A DNA stretch of 64,000 nt. It comes from Pseudomonas putida (GTDB taxonomy: Bacteria > Pseudomonadota > Gammaproteobacteria > Pseudomonadales > Pseudomonadaceae). Positions 9,658-17,596 of the stretch are shown here, piece by piece; position 1 is the first letter of the stretch; the number at the start of each line of letters is the position of its first letter. The notes under the pieces were generated by a model. It ran no database searches. It was not told the origin of the DNA and saw only the letters and a program-made list of their open reading frames with translations. The position numbers and the translations under genes were made by a program. The stretch covers positions 1,736,001-1,800,000 of the forward strand of contig NZ_CP026115.2 of NCBI RefSeq assembly GCF_009883635.2. The letters run 5' to 3'.

Positions 9658-10476
9658 TCAGAAACGCTCTTCAACCACTTTGAATGGATAAGGCACAGCC
9701 TTGTATTTGCCGATCTTGCCGCGCTTGGGCAGCTTCACCACCTCATCGCGGGTGATGTCCTTGTAGGGGATGCGGGTCAGCATGTGGCTGATGATGTTCA
9801 GCCGGGCACGCCGCTTGTCGTTGGAGTGCGCCATGAACCACGGCGCCCAGGACGAATCGGAGGCGGCGAACATGTCGTCACGGGCCCGGGTGTAGTCATC
9901 CCAGCGGGTGTACGACCTGAGGTCCATGGGTGACAGCTTCCACAACTTGCGCCCGTCGTTGATGCGGTCCTGCAGGCGACGGGTCTGCTCCTCTGCGCTG
10001 ACTTCGAGCCAGTACTTGATGAGGATGATGCCCGACTCGACCATCATCTTTTCGAACAGCGGCACCACGGAGAGGAACTTGGCGCTCTGCTCTTCACTGC
10101 AGAACCCCATCACCCGCTCGACGCCGGCGCGGTTGTACCAGCTGCGGTCGAAGATCACCACCTCGCCGGCGGCAGGCAGATGGCGCAGGTAGCGTTGCAC
10201 ATACATCTGGGTCTTTTCCCGCTCGGTCGGTGCCGGCAGCGCCACCACCCGAAACACTCGTGGGCTGACCCGCTCGGTGATGGCCTTGATGGTGCCGCCC
10301 TTGCCGGCACCATCACGGCCCTCGAACACGATGCAGACCTTCAGCCCCTTGGCCACCACCCACTCCTGCAGTTTCACGAGTTCCACGTGCAGTTTCTTGA
10401 GCGCTTGCTCATAGGCCTTGCCGCCCAGTTTCTCTGCGTGCTCTTTCGCATCGTTGTTCTTGGAAGGCTTGGCCAT
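9658..10476 (-). CDS. ppk2: Polyphosphate kinase 2 (class I PPK2)
   Basis: Transfers phosphate between polyphosphate and nucleoside diphosphates or monophosphates, building or spending the cell's polyP store. At 272 residues it is a single-domain PPK2. The Walker A motif is GRDGAGKGG at about 53-61, Walker B is VIFDRSWYNR with Asp110, and the lid segment carries several Arg residues. The ATG is preceded by AGGAG. It is first in the minus-strand run with the antiporter and exporter genes (36-base gap). The spacer upstream has nested inverted repeats that could be an operator. Confidence 0.95.
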   Translation of the reverse strand: MAKPSKNNDAKEHAEKLGGKAYEQALKKLHVELVKLQEWVVAKGLKVCIVFEGRDGAGKGGTIKAITERVSPRVFRVVALPAPTEREKTQMYVQRYLRHLPAAGEVVIFDRSWYNRAGVERVMGFCSEEQSAKFLSVVPLFEKMMVESGIILIKYWLEVSAEEQTRRLQDRINDGRKLWKLSPMDLRSYTRWDDYTRARDDMFAASDSSWAPWFMAHSNDKRRARLNIISHMLTRIPYKDITRDEVVKLPKRGKIGKYKAVPYPFKVVEERF

Positions 10477-10520
10477 GGCACTCTCCTGAGGGCGAATGAA
10501 GAGTCAGTATGGTCGATTCA

Positions 10521-10555
10521 TGACAATTTGCCGTTTCGCTTGTCAAGGCAAATTG
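10521..10555 (-). promoter_or_regulatory. Nested inverted repeats upstream of ppk2
   Basis: CAATTTGCC (10524-10532) is exactly repeated as GGCAAATTG (10547-10555). Inside this, TGACAA (10521-10526) is complementary to TTGTCA (10540-10545), so two hairpins exclude each other. The site is about 45 bases upstream of the ppk2 start, where an operator or leader structure would sit. Function is inferred from position only. Confidence 0.4.
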
Positions 10556-10572
10556 CCGCGCCCCGGCAGCCC

Positions 10573-11193
10573 TTACTTCGCCAGTTTGTTGTAGCTGGTC
10601 ATCAGGTTGCGATAGTCCGGAATATGGTTGGAGAACAGCGTGCCGAGGCCTTCGATATCGTTGCGCCAGTCGCGGTGCAGCTCGCAGGCCACGCCGAACC
10701 AGGTCATCAGCTGGGCACCGGCTGCCTCCATGCGTCGCCAGGCCGAATCACGGGTCAGCTCGTTGAACGTGCCAGAGGCGTCGGTGACCACGAACACCTC
10801 AAAGCCCTCCTCCAGCGCCGACAAGGCCGGGAAGGCTACGCAGACCTCGGTGACCACCCCGGCAATCAGCAGCTGTTTCTTGCCGGTGGCTTTCACGGCC
10901 TTGACGAAGTCTTCGTTATCCCAGGCATTGATGTTGCCGGGGCGAGCGATATAGGGGGCGTCGGGGAACTGCGCCTTGAGTTCGGGCACCAGCGGGCCGT
11001 TAGGGCCGGTTTCGAAGCTGGTGGTGAGGATGGTCGGCAGCTTGAAGTACTTGGCCAGGTCAGAAAGTGCCAGCACGTTGTTCTTGAAGCGGTCGGGGTC
11101 GATGTCGCGGACCAGTGAAAGCAGGCCGGTCTGGTGATCGACCAGCAGGACGGCGGCGTTGTTCTTGTCCAGACGCTTGTATTGGAAGGCCAT
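10573..11193 (-). CDS. ycaC: YcaC-type isochorismatase-family hydrolase
   Basis: Cysteine hydrolase of the isochorismatase superfamily closely resembling E. coli YcaC, a homo-octameric cytoplasmic protein whose substrate is unknown. It has 206 residues. The likely catalytic residues are visible: Asp19 in LLVDHQTG and Cys118 in AGVVTEVCVAFPA. The cis-peptide region GVVT precedes the cysteine, as in the family. AAGGAG lies just before the ATG. The neighbouring ppk2 is 96 bases downstream on the same strand, with inverted repeats between, so co-transcription is uncertain. Confidence 0.92.
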   Translation of the reverse strand: MAFQYKRLDKNNAAVLLVDHQTGLLSLVRDIDPDRFKNNVLALSDLAKYFKLPTILTTSFETGPNGPLVPELKAQFPDAPYIARPGNINAWDNEDFVKAVKATGKKQLLIAGVVTEVCVAFPALSALEEGFEVFVVTDASGTFNELTRDSAWRRMEAAGAQLMTWFGVACELHRDWRNDIEGLGTLFSNHIPDYRNLMTSYNKLAK

Positions 11194-11270
11194 GGCGGAA
11201 CTCCTTGCTCTGACGGGTTGGGACTATCAGCGTAGGCAAGGATGAGAGATGGGAGGGACCGTCAGTCGGT

Positions 11271-11300
11271 TCGCCTGCGCCCGCAAAGCGGCAGGCGCGA
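11271..11300 (-). terminator. GC-rich hairpin after the CorA-family gene
   Basis: The arms of TCGCCTGC...GCAGGCGCGA pair, with an inner CGC-AAA-GCG, immediately beyond the CorA-family stop codon. There is no T-run, so it is a weak or Rho-assisted terminator at best. Confidence 0.35.
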
Positions 11301-11302
11301 TC

Positions 11303-12322
11303 TCAGTACTCCCGACGCTTGCTGAACGCCCAGCGCCCGGCCAGGAAGGTGAAGGTCGCCACCAGTGCCACCAGCAGCCAGAAGCCGTTCGGATCGTCCG
11401 AGAGCGGCACGCCGCCGACGTTCATGCCGAAGAAGCCGGCGATGATGTTGATCGGCAGCGCCAGCACGGTGACCACGGTCAGGGTGAACAGGGTGCGGTT
11501 GGTCTGCTCGTTGAGCTTGGCAGCGATTTCTTCCTGCAGCAGCTTGATCCGCTCGCCCAGGGCGGTCAGGTCGCTGATCACCAGGGTGAATTCTTCGGTG
11601 GCCGCGCGCAGCTGGCGCATGTCCTGTTCCTGCAGCCATTCTGGTGGGCGGTTGAGCAGGCGCAGCAAGGCGCCGGGCTCGAGCGCCAGCAGGCGCTGCA
11701 GGCGCACCAGCACCCGGCGCATGCTGCTAAGTTCCGCGCGGTTGTCACTCAGGCGCTGGGACAGCAGCTGGTCTTCGATGCGGTCGACGCTGGTGGTGGT
11801 CTCGCGCACGATCTGGGTCAGCAGGTCGCCCTGATCACGCAGCAAGTGCACCAGCAGTTCGATCGGTGAATGGAAGCGCTCGCCCTGCTTCACCGATGAG
11901 CGCAGCTTGTCCACGGAATGCAACGGCTGCAACCGCGCACTCACCAGCAGCCGGCTGCTGGCGCAGGCCCAGAGTGTGGAGACGTCCGACGACACCAGGC
12001 CGAAGTTGAACACCACGTCGTTGACCACGGCCAGCAGGGTCGAGTCGGCATGTTCGATGCGTGTCGAGCGCGAGCCTTCGCGCAAGGTTTCAAAGAACGC
12101 CTCCGGCAACGCCAGGTGCGAACGCAGCCAGCGCTCGCAGGCGGCGTGGGCGAGGTTCAGGTGCAGCCAGAGGAATTCATCCGGGTCTTGCGGCTCGCTG
12201 AGCTTGCGCAGCACCTGAGCCGAATCGAGCTCGCGGCCAGGCTGGCCAGGGCGGAAGGAGAAGGCGTAGAGCAGGCCGAACAGGTCGTGTTCCTGCTGGG
12301 GGTACAGCGCGTGATGGCCCAT
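11303..12322 (-). CDS. CorA/ZntB-family divalent metal transporter
   Basis: Inner-membrane divalent-cation channel or transporter (Mg2+ for CorA, Zn2+ for ZntB). The frame is open far upstream, but the protein proper starts at the ATG of MGHHALYPQQEHDLFGLLYAF, giving 339 residues. A long cytoplasmic alpha/beta and coiled-coil domain is followed by two C-terminal transmembrane helices. The pore-loop signature GMN lies between them (IIAGFFGMNVGGVPL). The GMNVGG loop and the short C-terminus (KRREY) look more like ZntB than classical CorA. It is divergent from the SnoaL-like gene and has no partner gene nearby. Confidence 0.9.
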   Translation of the reverse strand: MGHHALYPQQEHDLFGLLYAFSFRPGQPGRELDSAQVLRKLSEPQDPDEFLWLHLNLAHAACERWLRSHLALPEAFFETLREGSRSTRIEHADSTLLAVVNDVVFNFGLVSSDVSTLWACASSRLLVSARLQPLHSVDKLRSSVKQGERFHSPIELLVHLLRDQGDLLTQIVRETTTSVDRIEDQLLSQRLSDNRAELSSMRRVLVRLQRLLALEPGALLRLLNRPPEWLQEQDMRQLRAATEEFTLVISDLTALGERIKLLQEEIAAKLNEQTNRTLFTLTVVTVLALPINIIAGFFGMNVGGVPLSDDPNGFWLLVALVATFTFLAGRWAFSKRREY

Positions 12323-12414
12323 TCGAACTCGCAATGAGGCAGTGGGGCGGAGACTGTGAGGGTGCGCGCTGCAGATTGCAGTTCGATGACAGATGGGTTC
12401 GCCTTGGGCCTTGT

Positions 12415-12485
12415 TGCGCCTGGGAGATCGAGCGCCGCCCGCGCGGCGCATCGCGGATAAATCCGCTCCTACATTTGTTGCAACG
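12415..12485 (+). repeat. Dispersed palindromic repeat, left copy
   Basis: The 35 bases 12415-12449 (TGCGCCTGGGAGATCGAGCG then CCGCCCGCGCGGCGC) recur in inverted orientation at 16114-16148 with 33 of 35 positions identical. They run on into a REP-like half (TCGCGGATAAATCCGCTCCT). This is the main content of the 316-base gap between the CorA-family gene and the SnoaL-like gene; the rest of the gap shows nothing I can name. Confidence 0.75.
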
Positions 12486-12638
12486 TGCCAAACCTGACAG
12501 GCCATGATTGCCTGCCTTGTGCCATGGCACTCACTTCACAGATTTCTGAACTAATTATTTCTCCTCCGCGATTTTTCCCCTCGCCCGCCCCCACCAGAAT
12601 CGCTTCACCACAATCACAATAACCGTGAGGCCACTCCC

Positions 12639-13028
12639 GTGGACCAGACACTTCAGGTACGGCAAGCTGCCGCCGACCTCGTCGCTGCCTTTGCCAGCAA
12701 CGACACCGCCCGCTACTTCGCCTGCTTCAGCGAAGACGCCACTTTCCTCTTCCACACCTTGCCGCAACCACTGCTGTCGCGGCGTGCCTATGAAGACCTC
12801 TGGGCCCAATGGCAGGCCGAGGGTTTTGCCGTGCTCGGCTGTGAGTCGAGCAACGTGCAGGTGAGCCTGCAGGGCGACGTGGCGATCTTCATGCACGACG
12901 TGGCCACGCACATCCGCATTGCCGGTGAAGCGCACCAGCTGGCCGAGCGCGAGACCATCGTCTTCCGCCGCCACGGCGAACAATGGCTGGCGTGCCACGA
13001 GCACCTGTCGGTCGTCACCGCAGCCTGA
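12639..13028 (+). CDS. SnoaL-like / NTF2-fold protein (DUF4440-type)
   Basis: A 129-residue soluble cone-fold (NTF2/SnoaL) protein, a fold used for small-molecule isomerases, hydrolases or simple binding. The start is GTG 12639 with CGTGAGG eight bases before it. The typical layout is present: an N-terminal helix pair, FACFSEDATFLFHT, then beta strands VQVSLQGDVAIFMHD and ETIVFRRHGEQWLACHEHLS. His119 in HEHLS may contribute to a pocket. It precedes an NCS1 permease and an aldehyde dehydrogenase on the same strand, so it may handle a catabolic intermediate, but nothing identifies the substrate. Confidence 0.8.
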   Translation: MDQTLQVRQAAADLVAAFASNDTARYFACFSEDATFLFHTLPQPLLSRRAYEDLWAQWQAEGFAVLGCESSNVQVSLQGDVAIFMHDVATHIRIAGEAHQLAERETIVFRRHGEQWLACHEHLSVVTAA

Positions 13029-13122
13029 TCCGAATTTACGCGGCCTTGCCGCACTGCCATCGCACCCACAAGAGGGCCCGCGCACCGCGACGGGCCTACA
13101 ACAACCGCGCTGGAGCATCAAC

Positions 13123-14622
13123 ATGAGCCACTCGACCGGTATCGAGACCAATGGCGTCGAACAGATCCCCGACGATCAACGCGACGCCTCCCCGCTGGAC
13201 CTGTTCCGCCTGATCTTTGGCGGTGCCAACACCTTCGCCACTGCCGTGCTGGGCAGCTTCCCGGTGCTGTTCGGGCTGTCGTTCCAGGCCGGGGTCTGGG
13301 CGATCCTGCTCGGCGTCGGCGTGGGCGCGCTGATCCTGGCGCCGATGGGCCTGTTCGGGGCACTCAACGGCACCAACAACGCCGTATCGTCGGGCGCGCA
13401 CTTCGGCGTGCACGGGCGCATCGTCGGCTCGTTTCTGTCGCTGCTCACCGCCGTGGCGTTCTTCTCGCTGTCGGTGTGGAGTTCAGGTGATGCCCTGGTC
13501 GGCGGCGCCAAGCGCCTGGCCGGGTTGCCGGAAACCGACCTGACCCTGGGCCTGGCCTACGGCCTGTTCGCGGTGCTGGTGCTGGTGGTGTGCATCTTCG
13601 GCTTCCGCTTCATGCTGTGGGTCAACAAGATCGCCGTGTGGGCTTCGAGCCTGCTGTTCCTGCTGGGTATCTTCGCCTTTGCCGGGCCGTTCGACGCGGG
13701 CTTTGCCGGTAGCGTCAACCTCAGCCAGCCGGGCTTCTGGGCAGCCTTCGTCGGCGCGGCGATCCTGGCCATGAGCAACCCGGTGTCGTTCGGCGCCTTC
13801 CTCGGTGACTGGTCGCGCTACATCCCGCGGCAAACGCCGAAATCGCGCATCATGCTGGCGGTGATCGCCGCCCAGGTCGCCACGCTGATCCCGTTCCTGT
13901 TCGGCCTGTGCACCGCCACCCTGGTGGCCACCCAGGCGCCTGACTACATCGCCGCCAACAACTACGTCGGCGGCCTGCTGGCCGTGGCGCCGAGCTGGTT
14001 CTTCCTGCCGGTGTGCCTGATTGCGGTGATCGGCGGCATGTCCACCGGCACCACCGCGCTGTATGGCACCGGCCTGGACATGTCCAGCGTGTTCCCGCGC
14101 CTGCTCAGCCGCGCTGGCGCCACCCTGCTGATCGGTGTACTGGCGATCGGTTTCATCTTCATTGGCCGCTTCACATTCAACCTGGTGCAGAGCGTGTCGA
14201 CCTTCGCCGTGCTGATCATCACCTGCACCAGCCCATGGATGGTGATCATGATCCTCGGCCTGATCACTCGCCGCGGCTTCTACCACGCTGACGACCTGCA
14301 GGTGTTCACCCGCGGCCAGCGAGGCGGCCACTACTGGTTCCTGCATGGCTGGAACTGGCGCGGCATGGGCGCGTGGATCCCCAGCGCGATGGTCGGCCTG
14401 TGTTTCGTCAACCTGCCAGGGCAGTTCGTCGGCCCGCTGGGCGACCTGGCCGGCGGCATCGACCTGAGCCTGCCGGTGACCCTGGGCCTGGCCGGCGTGC
14501 TGTACCTGCTGCTGCTCAACCTGTTCCCTGAACCTGCTGGCGTATATGGCCCGAATGGCCCGCGCTGGGTGCGCTGCACAAGCGCCCCGCGCACGCCGGT
14601 GACCACCGCCGAAATGGCCTGA
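13123..14622 (+). CDS. NCS1-family (cytosine/purine-type) permease
   Basis: Na+- or H+-coupled importer of nucleobases, hydantoins, thiamine precursors or related N-heterocycles (NCS1; CodB/PuuP group). The ATG of MSHSTGIETNG follows TGGAG, giving 499 residues and 12 predicted helices. NCS1 landmarks include FGGANTFATAVLGSFPVLFG, LNGTNNAVSSGAHFGVHGR and NPVSFGAFLGDWSRYIP. It starts 94 bases after the SnoaL-like gene and ends 13 bases before the aldehyde dehydrogenase, which shows shared transcription. Substrate is not deducible; a compound whose breakdown yields an aldehyde would fit the context. Confidence 0.92.
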   Translation: MSHSTGIETNGVEQIPDDQRDASPLDLFRLIFGGANTFATAVLGSFPVLFGLSFQAGVWAILLGVGVGALILAPMGLFGALNGTNNAVSSGAHFGVHGRIVGSFLSLLTAVAFFSLSVWSSGDALVGGAKRLAGLPETDLTLGLAYGLFAVLVLVVCIFGFRFMLWVNKIAVWASSLLFLLGIFAFAGPFDAGFAGSVNLSQPGFWAAFVGAAILAMSNPVSFGAFLGDWSRYIPRQTPKSRIMLAVIAAQVATLIPFLFGLCTATLVATQAPDYIAANNYVGGLLAVAPSWFFLPVCLIAVIGGMSTGTTALYGTGLDMSSVFPRLLSRAGATLLIGVLAIGFIFIGRFTFNLVQSVSTFAVLIITCTSPWMVIMILGLITRRGFYHADDLQVFTRGQRGGHYWFLHGWNWRGMGAWIPSAMVGLCFVNLPGQFVGPLGDLAGGIDLSLPVTLGLAGVLYLLLLNLFPEPAGVYGPNGPRWVRCTSAPRTPVTTAEMA

Positions 14623-14635
14623 CTGGATACCGACC

Positions 14636-16066
14636 ATGACCACTTCCCACTATATCGCCGGCCGCTGGGTCGAAGGCCAGGGCAGCGACTGCATCAGCGT
14701 CAGCGAGCCTGCGCTGGGCCTGCCCTTCGCCGAACTGATGGCCGCCAGCGTGGCTCAGGTCGACCAGGCCGTGGCCGCTGCCCGTGATGCCCTGCCTGCC
14801 TGGAAAAAGGTCAGCGCCAGCACGCGCGCGGCCTTCCTGCGCGGCTTTGCCGAGCAGCTCGGCCAACGCCGTGAAGAACTGATCACACTGCAGATGCGCA
14901 ACAACGGCAAGCCGCGCCACGAGGCCGAGATCGACCTGGATGATGCGGTCGCCACCTTCGCCTACTACGCCGAGCTGGCCGAACAACTGCCATCGAAGAA
15001 CCGTGACGTGCCGTTGGCCGCAGCGGGCTTCACTGCTCGCACCCGCCTGGAACCGGTGGGCGTGGTCGGCCTGATCGTACCGTGGAACTTCCCGCTGGTA
15101 ACCAGCGCCTGGAAGCTAGCCCCGGCCCTGGCGGCCGGTTGCACCGTGGTGCTCAAACCGTCGGAAGTGACGCCGCTGATCGAGCAGACTTACGGCCAGA
15201 TCGCCGACGCCCTGGGCTTGCCTGCTGGCGTGCTGAACATCGTCAACGGCAAGGCCGAGACCGGTGCCGCGCTGAGCAGCCACAGCGGCCTCGACAAGCT
15301 GTCGTTCACCGGTAGCAACAACGTTGGCAGCCAGGTCATGCGCAGCGCTTCGGCACAGTGCCGGCCGGTGACCCTGGAGCTGGGTGGCAAGTCGGCGATC
15401 GTGGTGTTCGACGACTGCGACCCGGACCAGGCGGTGGAATGGATTGTTGCCGGTATCACCTGGAACGCCGGGCAGATGTGTTCGGCCACTTCGCGCCTGC
15501 TGGTGCAGGACGGCATTGCCGACGTGCTGCTGCCGCGCCTGCAGGCCGCACTGCAAAAGCTGCGGGTCGGTAACCCGCTGACCGAAGAGGTCGACATGGG
15601 GCCCCTGACCAGCCAGGCGCAGTGGCTGAAGGTTGCCAGCTACTTCGCGACGGCGCGTGAGGAGGGCCTGCATTGCCTGACCGGCGGGCAGGCGCTGGAC
15701 CGTGAGGGCTGGTTCGTGAGCCCGACCCTGTATGCCGATGTGCCGAAGGACAGCCGCCTCTGGACTGAAGAGATCTTTGGCCCGGTGCTGTGTGCACGTC
15801 GCTTCGCAACGGAAGAACAGGCCATTGCCGAGGCCAACGACAGCCGCTTCGGGCTGGTCGCCACGGTCTGCTCCGGCGACCTTGAGCGCGCCGAGCGCGT
15901 GGCCGATGCGCTGGAGGTCGGGCATGTGTGGATCAACTCGGTGCAGGCGGTGTTTGTAGAGACCTCGTGGGGCGGCACCAAGGGCAGCGGGATCGGCCGG
16001 GAGCTGGGGCCTTGGGGGTTGTCGGCCTACCAGTCGGTTAAGCATGTGACCCGGTGTTTGGGGTGA
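14636..16066 (+). CDS. NAD(P)+-dependent aldehyde dehydrogenase
   Basis: Oxidises an aldehyde to the carboxylic acid in the cytoplasm. At 476 residues it is a complete ALDH-superfamily enzyme. The catalytic set is intact: Asn151 in VPWNFPLV, general base Glu249 in LELGGKS, and nucleophile Cys282 in NAGQMCSATSR. The cofactor-binding FTGS loop is at about 224-227. It most resembles betaine-aldehyde/glycine-betaine-type or gamma-aminobutyraldehyde dehydrogenases, but substrate assignment is a guess. It is the third gene of the SnoaL/permease/ALDH set. An inverted copy of the repeat seen before the set lies 48 bases past its stop. Confidence 0.94.
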   Translation: MTTSHYIAGRWVEGQGSDCISVSEPALGLPFAELMAASVAQVDQAVAAARDALPAWKKVSASTRAAFLRGFAEQLGQRREELITLQMRNNGKPRHEAEIDLDDAVATFAYYAELAEQLPSKNRDVPLAAAGFTARTRLEPVGVVGLIVPWNFPLVTSAWKLAPALAAGCTVVLKPSEVTPLIEQTYGQIADALGLPAGVLNIVNGKAETGAALSSHSGLDKLSFTGSNNVGSQVMRSASAQCRPVTLELGGKSAIVVFDDCDPDQAVEWIVAGITWNAGQMCSATSRLLVQDGIADVLLPRLQAALQKLRVGNPLTEEVDMGPLTSQAQWLKVASYFATAREEGLHCLTGGQALDREGWFVSPTLYADVPKDSRLWTEEIFGPVLCARRFATEEQAIAEANDSRFGLVATVCSGDLERAERVADALEVGHVWINSVQAVFVETSWGGTKGSGIGRELGPWGLSAYQSVKHVTRCLG

Positions 16067-16113
16067 TGGCCTAGGGGTGCCCGCCACAGCACCTTTGTCG
16101 CTTGTGAGAACGA

Positions 16114-16148
16114 GCGCCGCACGGGCGGCGCTCAATCTCCCAGGCGCA
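16114..16148 (-). repeat. Dispersed palindromic repeat, right copy (inverted)
   Basis: Reverse complement of the repeat at 12415-12449 with two mismatches. Its inner hairpin is GAGCGCCGC-ACGG-GCGGCGCTC. It lies in the 203-base gap between the aldehyde dehydrogenase and the DUF3422 gene. Confidence 0.75.
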
Positions 16149-16269
16149 GAATCTCTAACGGCGAACAGACAGTTTCCCACACAGATTTCGCCCCCCAGTG
16201 ACTTTCCCCACTCCTCCCTGAGTCCCACTCCCTGGTACCCCCACAATCACAACACCAGGCCGGACCACC

Positions 16270-17487
16270 ATGCACCCTCAACGCACCGCCTTGCACAACG
16301 AGCTGCACGCCCGCCCGTCGCTGTACTTCGATGGCCCGGCGCATGTCTTCCACCTGGCCGTCCTGGGCGGCGATGCGGCTTGCGCCGCACTGCTGCAGCG
16401 CTGCTGCCCGGAAGCGATCGACACCGAGGCCGCCCAGGGCATCACCCGTCTGGATGGCCACCCGTTCAAGTGGGAGCGTCACACCGAATTCTTCACCCTG
16501 ACCCTGGTGGTGCCTTGCTCTGCCGCCGACACCGAATGGCAGGCGCTACCGCCAGTGTTGGCCGAGGCCATCGCGCCGCAGGCGGCGCAGGTGATCAATG
16601 CCGTGCAGGTGCTGGTACGCGACGAGCAGGACCTCGACCTGCCCCACTACGGGTTCAAGGACCCATGCGGCTCCTGCGTCGGCGGTGGCGATGCGGTGGT
16701 GTGGAGCGACTTTCGCCTGACCGAGGACGGCACCAACCGCTTCCTGTTCATCAACCGTCGCCTCAACGCCTACCGCCAGGGCCGGATGATCCGGCGCCTG
16801 CTGGAGATCGAGACCTACCGCATGATGGCCTCGCTGACCCTGACCACGGCCAAGGCCCTGAGCCAGGAGCTGGATGCTTTCGACAAGACCCTGGTGCAAC
16901 TGTCGGAGCGCAGCGCCGGCGGTGATGGCCACGATTCCAAGGCCCTGCTCGAAGCCATCGCCCACCTGTCGCGGCAGGTGGTCAGCCGCACGGTGAAGAC
17001 CCGCCATCGCTTCGGTGCCACCCAGGCCTATGCGCAGCTGGTGTTCGAACGCCTGGGCGAGTTGCGCGAGAGCCATGTCGGTGATTGCCAGCGCCTGGGG
17101 GTGTTCATCGAGCGTCGCTTCAAGCCAACGGTGCGTTACTGCGCGGCGACCGAACAGCGCCTGGAGCAACTGGCGAAGAACGTCGCCAACCTGGGCGACC
17201 TGCTGCAGGCGCGGGTCCAGGTGGAGATGGAAGAGCAGAATGCCGGGATCCTGCGCAGCCTCAATGCCCGCGCCGATGCTCAGGTGAAGATCCAGCGGGC
17301 GGTGGAGGGGCTGTCGATCATCGCCATCACCTACTACCTGCTGAACTTGTTCAAGCTGCTGTATGGCGGGCTGAATGTGCTGGGGCTTGGGCTGACGGCG
17401 CGGGATGCGCTGCTGGGGATGGCGCCGCCGGTGCTGCTGGTGCTGTTGGTGATCCTGCTGCGGATAAAGCAGGCCAAGCAGCATTGA
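16270..17487 (+). CDS. DUF3422 family protein, C-terminally membrane-anchored
   Basis: A 405-residue conserved protein of unknown function matching the DUF3422 family. The first third contains LHNELHARPS, the family hallmark, and a CGSCVGGGDAVVWSDFR stretch. The middle (about 180-330) is helical and likely coiled-coil. The C-terminus carries two hydrophobic helices (SIIAITYYLLNLFKLLYGG and PPVLLVLLVILL) and a basic tail, resembling the metal-transporter-like end of CorA proteins. It starts 203 bases after the ALDH gene across a repeat, so it may be independently transcribed. No enzymatic motif is visible. Confidence 0.85.
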   Translation: MHPQRTALHNELHARPSLYFDGPAHVFHLAVLGGDAACAALLQRCCPEAIDTEAAQGITRLDGHPFKWERHTEFFTLTLVVPCSAADTEWQALPPVLAEAIAPQAAQVINAVQVLVRDEQDLDLPHYGFKDPCGSCVGGGDAVVWSDFRLTEDGTNRFLFINRRLNAYRQGRMIRRLLEIETYRMMASLTLTTAKALSQELDAFDKTLVQLSERSAGGDGHDSKALLEAIAHLSRQVVSRTVKTRHRFGATQAYAQLVFERLGELRESHVGDCQRLGVFIERRFKPTVRYCAATEQRLEQLAKNVANLGDLLQARVQVEMEEQNAGILRSLNARADAQVKIQRAVEGLSIIAITYYLLNLFKLLYGGLNVLGLGLTARDALLGMAPPVLLVLLVILLRIKQAKQH

Positions 17488-17491
17488 AACC

Positions 17492-17596
17492 GGGGCTGCT
17501 ATGCAGCCCATTCGCGGGGCAAGCCCGCTCCCACAGGATCTCATTAGCCTTCTGGCAATTGAAATCTTGTGGGAGCGGGCTTGCCCGCGAAGGCCC
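17492..17596. repeat. Pair of REP elements between convergent genes
   Basis: A REP (GGGGCTGCTATGCAGCCC, TTCGCGGGGCAAGCCCGCTC) faces its inverted partner (TTGTGGGAGCGGGCTTGCCC) across a spacer of about 40 bases. It fills the whole gap between two converging genes and could end transcription from both sides. Confidence 0.88.

Noticed and set aside
8191..9933. Long plus-strand frame over the AI-2E-type, antiporter and ppk2 genes.
   Set aside because: Composition is His/Gln/Arg-rich as expected for the complement of membrane-protein genes, and it spans three well-supported minus-strand genes.
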